From contig NZ_JAIVLK010000008.1 of the NCBI RefSeq assembly GCF_020524585.1, positions 221,470-285,469 of the forward strand: 64,000 nucleotides of DNA. The letters are read 5' to 3'. Position numbers and translations under genes: made by a program. Below are positions 27,724-36,759 of this stretch, piece by piece. Positions within the stretch are counted from its first letter, which is position 1; every line of letters starts with the position of its first letter. A model generated the notes under the pieces. The model worked only from the letters and a program-made list of their open reading frames with translations. It did not search any database and had not been told where the DNA came from. The stretch is from Celeribacter naphthalenivorans. GTDB lineage: Bacteria > Pseudomonadota > Alphaproteobacteria > Rhodobacterales > Rhodobacteraceae.

Positions 27724-28229
27724 GTGGGAAACCAGTGAACTATGAATGTGTTAGGGAGAACGTAAACATGTGAGCCTGCAACTCAAGAGGAAAATGGAAA
27801 ACATGTTCCGATCGGCAAAGATAGGGAGCCGCACAAATTTCTCAGATTGTGACAGCATCCCTTTCTCGGGGCTATGAGCGCTTAGTGAGTTGCGCGTCTT
27901 TTGCCTCCGAGGGGGGCATGCTTTAGCACTGAAAGCTGTGAACATGGACGACCGGGAAGATGACCCGGGACAGAGTTTGTTTTGAGGTGGGGCGCTAAAC
28001 TTTCGTGATCCGGATGAATTATCGTGATTCCACCCGCAGGAGGACCGGAGAATCGTGAATATAAAAAGAGGCCAAGCCATTTCCGCGTCCTGCGAGAACT
28101 TGTGTGCAAAATGCAATGGGGAAAGACCCCCTGCAACCTATCCTTGACCTTCTGGATCGGCGCCCGTTAAGTTCGCGGCAATACGGCAATTTTTGCACAT
28201 GTTTTTGATTTTGAGGAGTGTTCTAGGCC
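27724..28229. other. Divergent control region between vgrG and the tssK operon
   Basis: About 506 bases lie between the divergent vgrG and tssK genes, and promoters for both operons should be here. A 121-codon minus-strand frame (27751-28116) has biased, low-quality composition and no recognisable protein, so I do not call it. Three TCGTGA copies lie at 28003-28058. No sigma-54-type TGGCA-N7-TGC pair was found by eye. Confidence 0.5.
28003..28058 (+). promoter_or_regulatory. Three direct TCGTGA repeats upstream of tssK
   Basis: TCGTGA occurs at 28003-28008, 28022-28027 and 28053-28058, the last two within the longer ATCGTGAWT. The cluster is about 170 bases before the tssK start and could bind a regulator. 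Chance is not excluded. Confidence 0.3.
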
Positions 28230-29561
28230 ATGTCTCGGTTTAGCAAAGTGGCTTGGAAAGAAGGGCTTTTTATCAAGCCTCAGCATTTCCAACAATCCGA
28301 TAGATACGTCGAAAAACTGATTGCCAATCGGACCGCTCAGATTACGCCCTTTCCTTGGGGCATTGCCGAGATGTCTTTCGATGAAAGCCAGCTTCGCCAA
28401 GGGCGTTTGGAGCTCGAAAAAGTGTCCGGCATCATGCCGGATGGCACGCCGTTCGACGCGCCACACACAAGCCCTCTGCCGCGTGAGGTCCTTGTCAATG
28501 AGGGCGCGACGGGGAAAACCATCTGGCTGACTGTGCCGAATATTCCACAGAACGAGCGCGAAGTCGGCATGCTTGAGGACATGAGCACCCGCTATATCCT
28601 CGCCGAAGAACAGGGGGTGGCCGATGTCACCGCTGTGTCGCGCACCGAGGATGAGATCGAGGTCGCCGTGCCGCGTCTCGAACTGGTGATCCGCGACAGC
28701 CCACGCGAGGGCTATCAGTGCATCCCGCTTGGGCGTATCGTCGATGTGCAGGATGGTGCGGTCGTCACGCTGGATAAAACCGAGCCGCCCGTGGGGCTGA
28801 TCATCTCGTGCCACCGGGCCTATGCGGGGTTCCTCAAAGCCGTCATGGGCGCGGTCGAGGCCCGGCTCGAAGTGCTGGCGCGCTATGCCGCCGATCCGAC
28901 CTCTGGCGGGGGGATGCAAGACAAGGACTATCTCATGCTGATGGTTCTGAACCGCGTGCTGCCGCAGCTCAAACACATTCAGGCGATGCCTGCCGTGCAT
29001 CCGGAACGGTTGTATGAATTGCTCGTGGGATTCGCGGGCGAGCTGTCGACCTTCGAGGATGGCGCACGCAGGGCACGCGAGTACAGCTACCGCCACGACA
29101 AACCCAAAGACACGTTCAAACCGCTGGTGGATGACATCCGCCGGTTCCTGTCCCGCGATCTGGGGCGGGCGCTGCGTCTGCCGCTGGAACTGCGGCGCGA
29201 GAACAGTTTTGCGGCGCTGGTGGACGATCCGAATCTATTTGCCAATGCGACCTTCATCGTCGAGGTCTCCGCCGCTTTGCCGCTCACCCAGATTCAGGGC
29301 CAATTCCCGCAGCTGTGCAAACTCGGCCCCTCGACCCGGATGAAAGAGATCATCGTCAACAACATGCCTGGCATCCCATTGGTTCATATTCCGAACCCGC
29401 CGCCGCAGATTCGCGTGGTTGCCAACCATGTTTATTTCCTCGTCGATAAAACCAGCCCGCTGTGGCGTGACTTCTCGGTCGCGCCTGCCATCGGCATGCA
29501 TTTCGCGGGCGCCTGGCCGGGGCTGGAGCTGGAATTGTGGGCCATCCCTGAGGAGCGCTGA
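28230..29561 (+). CDS. tssK: T6SS baseplate protein TssK
   Basis: TssK trimers link the baseplate to the TssL-TssM membrane complex. The 443-residue protein opens with the family signature VAWKEGLFIKPQHFQQ. It continues with the shoulder domain (PDGTPFDAPHT) and C-terminal head motifs HIPNPPPQIRVVANHVYFLVDK and IGMHFAGAWPGLELELWAIPE. Length is normal. GAGGAG lies about 12 bases upstream of the ATG. It is the first gene of the rightward operon tssK-tssL-tssM-tagF-pppA-ppkA, and tssL begins on the base after its stop. Confidence 0.96.
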   Translation: MSRFSKVAWKEGLFIKPQHFQQSDRYVEKLIANRTAQITPFPWGIAEMSFDESQLRQGRLELEKVSGIMPDGTPFDAPHTSPLPREVLVNEGATGKTIWLTVPNIPQNEREVGMLEDMSTRYILAEEQGVADVTAVSRTEDEIEVAVPRLELVIRDSPREGYQCIPLGRIVDVQDGAVVTLDKTEPPVGLIISCHRAYAGFLKAVMGAVEARLEVLARYAADPTSGGGMQDKDYLMLMVLNRVLPQLKHIQAMPAVHPERLYELLVGFAGELSTFEDGARRAREYSYRHDKPKDTFKPLVDDIRRFLSRDLGRALRLPLELRRENSFAALVDDPNLFANATFIVEVSAALPLTQIQGQFPQLCKLGPSTRMKEIIVNNMPGIPLVHIPNPPPQIRVVANHVYFLVDKTSPLWRDFSVAPAIGMHFAGAWPGLELELWAIPEER

Positions 29562-31592
29562 ATGAGTGACGATGACGACGACCGCACGGTATTCGGTCAG
29601 AAAATTCCGCCGGCCAGCCCCACGCCTCAGCCGTCACAACCGCCTTTCGGACAGCAGCCGCCCGCGCAACCGGGGTGGCCCGCGCCGCCTGCGGCGCAAA
29701 ACCCGTCTGCGCCGCAAAATAACCCAGTGCCGCCTGCGGGGCATGCTCCGCAACAGCCACCTTACGCGCCGCCACCGGCGCAACCGCCCGTCGGAGGTGC
29801 ATCCGACAGCACCATGTTCGGGATGAAAGTGCCGCCGCAACAGGCCCATGTGCCGCCCGCGCCGGGGTATCCGCAGCCCGCGCCGCAAGCGTACCCGCCG
29901 CAGCAACATGCGCCTCAACCTCCGGCCTCCGGCGCGGATGACACATGGTTTGGCGGGCGCTTGCCGCAGCAACCGGCCCCGCCTCAGACCCCGCCGCCGT
30001 CCTCGGGGGAGGGCACGTGGTTTCAGGGCCGCGCGCCGCAACAATCGCCCTCCTATCCGCCACAACCACAGCCCCCGCAGCAGCCAGCGGCACCTTATCC
30101 GCCGCAGCAACCCGCCTATGGTCAGCCATCCTACGGTCAACCTACATATGGGCAGGGCGGACCGGGGCAGGGCGGATACGCTCAACCGCCCGCCTATGGC
30201 CAGCCCCCCCAGCCGAACTGGCAGGGGCAATATCCGGCCCAGCCGGGCCAATATGGCGGGGCCTATCCTGCGGGCGCTGGTTCAGACGGGCAGTTCCCGA
30301 TGGTGCCCCCCGCCGCAGAGGCGGCAGCCTTTGCAGGCAACGTGCCGCGCATTTCTTTTCAGGACGCGCTCAAAGGCTCGGGGCTGGATATCGGCACATC
30401 GACCAACCCGATTCTTGCGGCGGCCTCGGACCTTTTGGTGCTGTTCGGGCGTCTGCGCACCGGCATGGTCGAGATGCAGGCGATCCCGCTGCGCGATCAC
30501 GTCATTCGCGAGATCGGCGAATTCGTCCGCAAGGCCCAGGAAAAGAGCGTGCCGCCGGAGGACATCGACGTTGCGCGCTATGCGCTGGCGGCGACCGCCG
30601 ATGACATCGTGCAGACCATTCCCGGCAGCGATCCGGGCTATTGGCAGCAATATTCCATGGCGGCCGAGTTGCTGAACGACCGTTCCGCCGGCATCGGGTT
30701 CTTCGCCCGGCTCGAACATGTGATCGCCTATCCGGCGCAGCGCAAAGATCTTTTGGAGCTGATGCTGACCTGTCTCTATCTCGGGTTCGAGGGCAAATAT
30801 CGCACCGAACCCAATGGCATGGCGATGCTGGCGCGGTTGCGCAACGAGGTCTACCAACGGCTGCGCTCCGTCGTGGAACGCCCGAAACCCGATCTCTCGA
30901 TCAACTGGTTGCCGGTGATCTTTTCCGGCAAACGCAATGGTGTCGGGATGCCGCTCTGGGTGGTGGCCGGGATGGGGGCTGGCATGGTGGTGGCGCTGTT
31001 TGCGACGCTGTCGTGGATTTTGTCGAATGACACCAATGCGGCACAGGCCGCGATCCTGCGTCTAAACGACCCGAACGCCACCGTCGCCATTGAAGGCCAG
31101 AGCTTTGCCGCCTCCGCAACGCCTTATGTGGGAGAGGTGGATACGGCGCAACTCGACCGCATTCGCGGTGCGCTGGCCTCGGAGATCGACAGCGGTGCTC
31201 TGAGTGTGGCGGAAAAAGGCGATTACATCATGATCCGTGTCGGCGATGTGCTGCGCTTTGGTTCCGGCTCCGCCGATCTGACCTCGGATTTTACCGCGCT
31301 GGCGCAAAGCATTGGTCAGACGTTGGATGGTGAGCCGGGCGAGATTGTGGTCGAGGGCCATTCCGACAGCATCCCGCTGCGCGGCACAGGGCGGTATCGC
31401 ACCAATGAAGAACTGTCGGAGGCGCGTGCCACCACGGTGCGCGATGTCTTGGCGCAAAGCCTTGGCGATCCGTCGCGCATGAGCGTGGTGGGCGTGGGGC
31501 CGAACGATCCGATTGACACGAGCGGCACGCGCGAGGCGCAGGCCAGGAACCGCAGGGTCGAAATTCTCCTGCAACAGGAAAGCAAGATATGA
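29562..31592 (+). CDS. tssL: T6SS membrane protein TssL with Pro/Gln-rich phospho-tail and OmpA-like domain
   Basis: The protein has an unusual cytoplasmic tail of about 260 residues that is rich in Pro and Gln. Four motifs of the form D/E-x-T-x-F occur in it: DRTVFG (Thr 9), DSTMFG (84), DDTWFG (128) and EGTWFQ (152). The DotU/IcmH domain follows (LLVLFGRLRTGM to LRNEVYQRL), then one membrane helix at about 464-488 and an OmpA/MotB domain with GHSDSIPL that can bind peptidoglycan. In Agrobacterium TssL is phosphorylated near its N-terminus by PpkA and then binds the FHA protein; the repeats suggest the same here at several sites. It overlaps tssM by four bases. Confidence 0.95.
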   Translation: MSDDDDDRTVFGQKIPPASPTPQPSQPPFGQQPPAQPGWPAPPAAQNPSAPQNNPVPPAGHAPQQPPYAPPPAQPPVGGASDSTMFGMKVPPQQAHVPPAPGYPQPAPQAYPPQQHAPQPPASGADDTWFGGRLPQQPAPPQTPPPSSGEGTWFQGRAPQQSPSYPPQPQPPQQPAAPYPPQQPAYGQPSYGQPTYGQGGPGQGGYAQPPAYGQPPQPNWQGQYPAQPGQYGGAYPAGAGSDGQFPMVPPAAEAAAFAGNVPRISFQDALKGSGLDIGTSTNPILAAASDLLVLFGRLRTGMVEMQAIPLRDHVIREIGEFVRKAQEKSVPPEDIDVARYALAATADDIVQTIPGSDPGYWQQYSMAAELLNDRSAGIGFFARLEHVIAYPAQRKDLLELMLTCLYLGFEGKYRTEPNGMAMLARLRNEVYQRLRSVVERPKPDLSINWLPVIFSGKRNGVGMPLWVVAGMGAGMVVALFATLSWILSNDTNAAQAAILRLNDPNATVAIEGQSFAASATPYVGEVDTAQLDRIRGALASEIDSGALSVAEKGDYIMIRVGDVLRFGSGSADLTSDFTALAQSIGQTLDGEPGEIVVEGHSDSIPLRGTGRYRTNEELSEARATTVRDVLAQSLGDPSRMSVVGVGPNDPIDTSGTREAQARNRRVEILLQQESKI

Positions 31593-34500
31593 GAGTATTC
31601 GGCGTTTCGCCACGGAAGCTCTGGAGCTACAAATGGCTCCGGTTGCCGATCCTGACCCTTGGCGTTGTGATCCTGAGCCTTGCGATCTGGTTCGGGCTGC
31701 GGATGACTGGCGTGAGCTGGCTGGTGTCGCCTTGGACCCGTGGCGGGCTGATTGCGCTCATTCTCGGGGCCATCGCTTTGTCGGCTCTGATCAAATATTT
31801 GCGTCGTAGAAAAGCGTCGAAAGCTCTGGAGGAAACGCTTGTCACCCCCGGAGATGGCGACATCTTGTCCGAACGGATGCAAGAGGCGCTCGGGCGACTC
31901 AAGAAATCCGGCGGTGCGACCTATCTCTACGATCTGCCGTGGTATGTCATCATCGGTCCGCCGGGGGCGGGCAAGACGACGGCGCTTTTGCACTGTGGTC
32001 TGGATTTTCCGGGCACTGACAAAGAGGCCGTCGCGGGCTTTGGCGGGACGAAGAATTGCGATTTCTGGTTCGCCGAAGACGCCGTTCTGATCGACACGGC
32101 GGGCCGTTACACGACCCAGGACAGCGACGCCACGGCCGACCGCGAAAGCTGGCAATCCTTTCTCTCGGAACTCAAGAAGGCGCGCTCTGACCAGCCGGTC
32201 AACGGCGTTTTGCTGGCGTTTTCTTGCGAAGACATCATGACCGCCGATGCGGCCCAGTTGGAGCGTCATGCTTTGACCGTGCGCCAGCGTCTGGCCGAGT
32301 TGAACAAGACCCTGCGCATCGACGTGCCGGTCTATGTCATGTTCACCAAGGCCGACATCGTGGCCGGATTTCGGGATTATTTCGGGCCTCTGGGTGAGGA
32401 TCGCCGTCGCCGTGTCTGGGGCGTGACTTTCCAGACCCGTGATCGCAAGGAAGACACCTATAAAGAGGTCTCGGCCGAGTTCGACAAGCTGATTTCGCGG
32501 CTCTCCGACGAGGTCACCGACCGTTTGCACGAAGAACACGATCCGGTCGCGCGCATCTCGATTTTCGGTTTCCCCGGCCAGATGGCGCTGATGCAGCGCA
32601 ACCTCACCGATTTCCTGCGTCGGGTTTTCCAGAAACCCGAAGAGGTCCATGCCATTCTGCGCGGGTTCTATTTCACCTCCGGCACGCAAGAAGGCACCCC
32701 GATCGATCAGGTGCTGGGCGCGATGGCCTCGGGCCACGATCAAAACGCGGGCTTCCAACCCGGTTTCATGTCCGGCAAAGGGCGCAGCTATTTCCTGCAC
32801 GACCTGCTGAAAAAGGTGATCTTCGCCGAGCGCGACTGGGTCGGCTATGATTTCAAATCCATGCGCCGCCGCCGTATTCTGCGCACCGGCGCAACGGGGC
32901 TGATCGCCACGGTCTGTCTCGGCGCGATGGGGCTTTTCGGCTATAGTTTCTGGCAAAACGCCACGCTGGTGCGTCAGGCGAATACCGCGATGAACCTCTA
33001 CACGGTCGAGGCGCAGGACATTTTTGCCGAGCCGATCATCACAGACCCGGCGACGCGTCCGGTGCTTGGTGCGCTGAACACCGTGCGCAACCTGCCGGGC
33101 GGGTTTGGCGACACGACGGAACAGCCTTTTGTCGAACGCATGGGCCTGTCGCGGCGTGACAGCATCCGCAAATCTGCGACCGAGAGCTATTCCTACGCGC
33201 TCGAACACATGCTGCGTCCGCGCATGATGTTGCAGCTCGAAAACACCCTGCCACAGCTTTTGGCCACCCAGGATTACGAAGAGGCCTACCGCGCGCTCAA
33301 GGTCTACCTGCTGGTCGCCAAGGCGCAGCCCGGCAAGGGCGACGATACCGCGATCCAGTCGTGGTTTGCCGAAGCCTGGGCGCGGGAATATTCCGAACCG
33401 GGGCTTGAGGTGGCTTACGGCGCGATCAACGATCACCTCGACGCCATGCTGGCGCTCGATGATCGGGTGACGCCCGCGCTTCAGCCCAACAAGGAGCTGG
33501 TGGAAACCGCCCAGCGTCAGATCGCAACCCTGCCTCTGGCGCGACAGGCCTATAGCTCGATCCTCGGGCAGGCGGCGGGTATGACGCCGCTTAATGTTTA
33601 TGAACAGTTATCCGACACACAGGTCGATCAGGTGCTGCGTACCGTCGATGGCACGGCGCTCTCCGATCTGACCGTGCCGGGGCTCTTTACGTTTTCGGGC
33701 TACTGGGGCGTCTTCAAGGAAGAACTCGCTTCCGCCCAGAGCCGTCTCGACGAGGAACGTTGGGTGGTGGGCGAGCCCGGCAAAGCCGATTATCAGACCC
33801 AGCTTGTCGGTCTGAACCGAGACATCCACGCGCTCTATCAGGCGGATTTCGTGGACGCGTGGCAAGGCATTCTGAACAAGATCGAATTGGTGCCGATGGC
33901 CGATCCGTCGGGGCAATATACCTCGCTCACCATCGCCGCCGCCCCCTATGCCTCGCCGGTTTTGAAACTCGCTGAGATGGTGGATCGCGAAACACGTCTG
34001 AGCCGGTTCCTCGATATTGTCGAGAACATGGAAATCTCGCCCGAGGCGCTGGCTTCCGGCGACATGAGCGGCGAGTTGTCGAATGCGGGCTTTAGCGCTG
34101 TGGAGCGTCGTTCAGGGTCTTTCGAACGGATTTTCCTCAATGCGCTCAAGAACAAAGCCAAGTTCCAGGAACGCGCCGCGCCCTCCGCGACGGCCCCGAC
34201 AGAGCGGCGGCAGATCGAGAATATCGAACGCCGGTTCGAGAAATGGCACGCGCTGGTGAAAGGCGATGCGGATCAACGCAAACGCCCGATCGATGCGGTG
34301 CTGGCGAGCCTTGAAGAGCTGTTGCAAGATCGCAAATTCGCGGCGAGTGGCGGCGAGACGCTTAACAATATGGGGCTGCAAAGCGCGCTTGGGAAACTGA
34401 CGCAGGGCGTGCCGTTTTACCCCGATACGATGGTGCGTTTCGTCAATCAGATCGAGCGCGAATTCCTGACCGTGACCACCAATGCCAATATGGAAGAACT

Positions 34501-35191
34501 GCAGCGCCTTCTGTCCGAAGAGGTCACGACCTTCTGCACGCAGAACGTCTCTGGCGCTTTCCCTTTTGCGGCGAATGGGCGGCATATTTCGACCGCCGCC
34601 TTTGGCGAATTCTTCGGCTATGGCGGGCGGATGGAGAAATTCTACGATGCCCATCTGCGTGAGTACACTCAACGCAGCCCCAATGGTGAGATCGTGCCGC
34701 GTGACGACAGCGACATCGGGGACCGGCTGGCCCCCGCGACGCTTGCGCAATTTGGTCGTGCCGAGCGCATCCGTCAGGCGTTTTTCGAACCCGGCAACAT
34801 GAAGCCCTCGGTGAGTTTCACCCTGTCGCAGCGCGCGTCCTCAGAGACCGTCGAAAGCGTTGCCATGTCCTTTGGCGGGCGTCAGGCTCAGCTGTTCCCG
34901 AATTCGTCTGGTATCACGATGAGCTGGCCCGACGATGTGACGGAAGTGGTGTTCCAGCTTTTGCCCAAGGCCAAACGTGGCGCCGCCAATGGTCTGCGCT
35001 TTGCGGATGGTCGCTGGGCTCTGGCGGAGTTCATCAACGCCGGTGTGGCCCGTCCGTCGGGCAGTCGCGTCGATGTGACCCATAATGTCGGCGGGCGTCC
35101 GGTCACTTTCCGGCTCGAATTTGACAGCGTCACTGTACCGTTCCTGATGAAGGAACTGCGCGATTTCTCTTGTCCCACCACTTTGGAATAA
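31589..35191 (+). CDS. tssM: T6SS membrane protein TssM (IcmF family)
   Basis: This 1200-residue protein forms the trans-envelope core with TssL. Two N-terminal membrane helices (LTLGVVILSLAIWFGLRMTG, then LIALILGAIALSALIKYL) precede a cytoplasmic NTPase domain with an intact Walker A, GPPGAGKTT, near residue 120, and DTAGRY as the switch region. A third helix lies at about 435-455. The large periplasmic part ends in the IcmF C-terminal domain (LSWPDD-type MSWPDDVTEVVFQLLP). Length and order are normal. The start ATG overlaps the tssL stop. No gene for the lipoprotein TssJ, which normally tethers TssM to the outer membrane, is next to it. Confidence 0.96.
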   Translation: MRVFGVSPRKLWSYKWLRLPILTLGVVILSLAIWFGLRMTGVSWLVSPWTRGGLIALILGAIALSALIKYLRRRKASKALEETLVTPGDGDILSERMQEALGRLKKSGGATYLYDLPWYVIIGPPGAGKTTALLHCGLDFPGTDKEAVAGFGGTKNCDFWFAEDAVLIDTAGRYTTQDSDATADRESWQSFLSELKKARSDQPVNGVLLAFSCEDIMTADAAQLERHALTVRQRLAELNKTLRIDVPVYVMFTKADIVAGFRDYFGPLGEDRRRRVWGVTFQTRDRKEDTYKEVSAEFDKLISRLSDEVTDRLHEEHDPVARISIFGFPGQMALMQRNLTDFLRRVFQKPEEVHAILRGFYFTSGTQEGTPIDQVLGAMASGHDQNAGFQPGFMSGKGRSYFLHDLLKKVIFAERDWVGYDFKSMRRRRILRTGATGLIATVCLGAMGLFGYSFWQNATLVRQANTAMNLYTVEAQDIFAEPIITDPATRPVLGALNTVRNLPGGFGDTTEQPFVERMGLSRRDSIRKSATESYSYALEHMLRPRMMLQLENTLPQLLATQDYEEAYRALKVYLLVAKAQPGKGDDTAIQSWFAEAWAREYSEPGLEVAYGAINDHLDAMLALDDRVTPALQPNKELVETAQRQIATLPLARQAYSSILGQAAGMTPLNVYEQLSDTQVDQVLRTVDGTALSDLTVPGLFTFSGYWGVFKEELASAQSRLDEERWVVGEPGKADYQTQLVGLNRDIHALYQADFVDAWQGILNKIELVPMADPSGQYTSLTIAAAPYASPVLKLAEMVDRETRLSRFLDIVENMEISPEALASGDMSGELSNAGFSAVERRSGSFERIFLNALKNKAKFQERAAPSATAPTERRQIENIERRFEKWHALVKGDADQRKRPIDAVLASLEELLQDRKFAASGGETLNNMGLQSALGKLTQGVPFYPDTMVRFVNQIEREFLTVTTNANMEELQRLLSEEVTTFCTQNVSGAFPFAANGRHISTAAFGEFFGYGGRMEKFYDAHLREYTQRSPNGEIVPRDDSDIGDRLAPATLAQFGRAERIRQAFFEPGNMKPSVSFTLSQRASSETVESVAMSFGGRQAQLFPNSSGITMSWPDDVTEVVFQLLPKAKRGAANGLRFADGRWALAEFINAGVARPSGSRVDVTHNVGGRPVTFRLEFDSVTVPFLMKELRDFSCPTTLE

Positions 35192-35230
35192 CCGTTCGTT
35201 TTAACCAGTCCTGCTCAAGGTCTCGCTCTC

Positions 35231-35962
35231 GTGATCCCATTTCTTTACGGCAAACATCCCGCCTTTGGCGATTTTCTCTCCTACGGGGGATCGGGGGGCT
35301 TGGTCTCCGGCCTCGATCACTGGCTGGAACCGGTGCTGACCGCATTGCGCGACAGTCTGGGTGACGGCTGGCCGGTGATCTGGCAAAGCGCGCCGGTGCT
35401 CAGGTTCTGGATCGGGCCGGATGTTTTGGGCGTGCCGGCCTATGGCCTGTTCCTGCCCTCGCGGGATCGGGTGGGCCGCCAATACCCGCTTTTGGTTGGC
35501 GTGACCGACCCGGAGGGCGAGGGCCATGCCGGAGTGCCGCCGACCGATCCGCGCCATGACGAGGCAATCTATGATGCGATATTCGCGCATATCGCCGGGG
35601 TGCAGCCGCCCGAGGGCGGGTTTCGCGGCGGTGCGGATTTGCTCGAAGGATTGGAGGTGCCGCAAGCCCCCGCGCTCATGTGGGAAGAGGGGCTCAGCGG
35701 GACGGTCTGGGGCCAGCGCAACGATGGCGATCTGGCGCGGCTTTTGAAAGATGCCGCCGGTGTCGAGGCTGAGCGCGCCGAATTTCGCCGCAGCCATTGG
35801 TGGCATCCGGAACAGGGGCCGCGCGCCGCCGGGTGGCTGGCCTGTGACGGGTTGCCGGGGGCGGATGCGCTTGGCTGGCTGCTCACAGAGCGGCTGCGAC
35901 CTTTGCAGGATGAGGCGGGGCCAGAGCATACGCAAGCCGCCAGTGAAGAGGATCGGACATGA
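35231..35962 (+). CDS. tagF: T6SS regulator TagF
   Basis: TagF is a post-translational repressor of T6SS that acts with the FHA protein. This 243-residue protein starts with the family motif FLYGKHPAFGDFLSYG and continues with WIGPDVLGVPAYGLFLPSRDRVGRQYPL. The start is the GTG at 35231. It overlaps pppA by four bases. In Agrobacterium TagF and PppA are fused in one chain; here they are separate but coupled, which fits a shared job in switching the pathway off. Confidence 0.92.
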   Translation: MIPFLYGKHPAFGDFLSYGGSGGLVSGLDHWLEPVLTALRDSLGDGWPVIWQSAPVLRFWIGPDVLGVPAYGLFLPSRDRVGRQYPLLVGVTDPEGEGHAGVPPTDPRHDEAIYDAIFAHIAGVQPPEGGFRGGADLLEGLEVPQAPALMWEEGLSGTVWGQRNDGDLARLLKDAAGVEAERAEFRRSHWWHPEQGPRAAGWLACDGLPGADALGWLLTERLRPLQDEAGPEHTQAASEEDRT

Positions 35963-36759
35963 CGGATCTCGGACGACGTTTTCGCTTCGACAGCGCGCTC
36001 AAAAGCGATGTGGGACGGGTGCGCAAGATCAACGAAGACAGTGCGCTCTGTCTTACGGACAGCGGCATCTGGGTCGTGGCCGATGGCATGGGCGGCCATG
36101 CCGCGGGGGATTTTGCCAGCCAGACCATCACCGGGATGCTCGAGACCGTGGGCGTGCCGGTGTCGCTTGACGATCTGAAGGTGCGCTTTATGGAACGGCT
36201 GTCACTGGCCAATGCGCGCATCATTGCTCATGCCCAGTCGCTGGGTGGTGGCACCGTGGGGGCGACGCTGGCCTCTGTGCTGATCCATGGCGACCGGTTC
36301 GCCTGTGTGTGGTCTGGCGACAGCCGGGTCTACCGGTTGCGCGCCGGACAGCTTCTGCAGATCAGTCGCGATCATACCGAGGTGCAGGCGCTTCTGGATG
36401 CAGGCTCGATCACCGAAGATCAGGCCGCCAACTGGCCGCGCAAGAACGTCATCACCCGCGCCATCGGGGTCACGGACATTCCGCAATGCGATGTGGTCGA
36501 GGATGTGCTTCTCGATCAGGATCTGTTCCTGATCTGCTCGGACGGGCTGACGGAATATTACGAGAATGACGAGATCGCTTCGGTCCTTGCGGCATCGCCG
36601 GACACGGATCTCGACAGCCTGTGCGCGCAGTTTGTCTCCACGGCTGTGGAGCGCGGTGGCAAGGACAATATTTCGGTTGTTCTGTTTCGCTGTCATGAAA
36701 CCCCGCCGGATCGTCAGGAGGCGCTTTGGGCCTTTCCGGAATTCGAGGGCACGTTATGA
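35959..36759 (+). CDS. pppA: PP2C-type Ser/Thr phosphatase PppA
   Basis: PppA removes the phosphates that PpkA adds and so turns the secretion system off. The 266-residue PP2C protein has the metal-binding motifs RKINEDSALC and VVADGMGGHAAGDFAS, then SGDSRVYRLR, SRDHTEVQ, ITRAIGV, LICSDGLTEY and GGKDNISVVLF. All acidic ligands usual in the family are present. Its stop codon overlaps the ppkA ATG (ATGA at 36756), a very tight link between phosphatase and kinase expression. Confidence 0.95.
   Translation: MTDLGRRFRFDSALKSDVGRVRKINEDSALCLTDSGIWVVADGMGGHAAGDFASQTITGMLETVGVPVSLDDLKVRFMERLSLANARIIAHAQSLGGGTVGATLASVLIHGDRFACVWSGDSRVYRLRAGQLLQISRDHTEVQALLDAGSITEDQAANWPRKNVITRAIGVTDIPQCDVVEDVLLDQDLFLICSDGLTEYYENDEIASVLAASPDTDLDSLCAQFVSTAVERGGKDNISVVLFRCHETPPDRQEALWAFPEFEGTL

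Noticed and set aside
27751..28116. 121-codon minus-strand frame between vgrG and tssK
   Set aside because: It has no ribosome site, no family and an odd composition; the region is better read as a divergent control region.
31316..33436. Long minus-strand open frame opposite tssL and tssM
   Set aside because: It is antisense to two certain genes, shows shadow composition, and has no ribosome site or motif.
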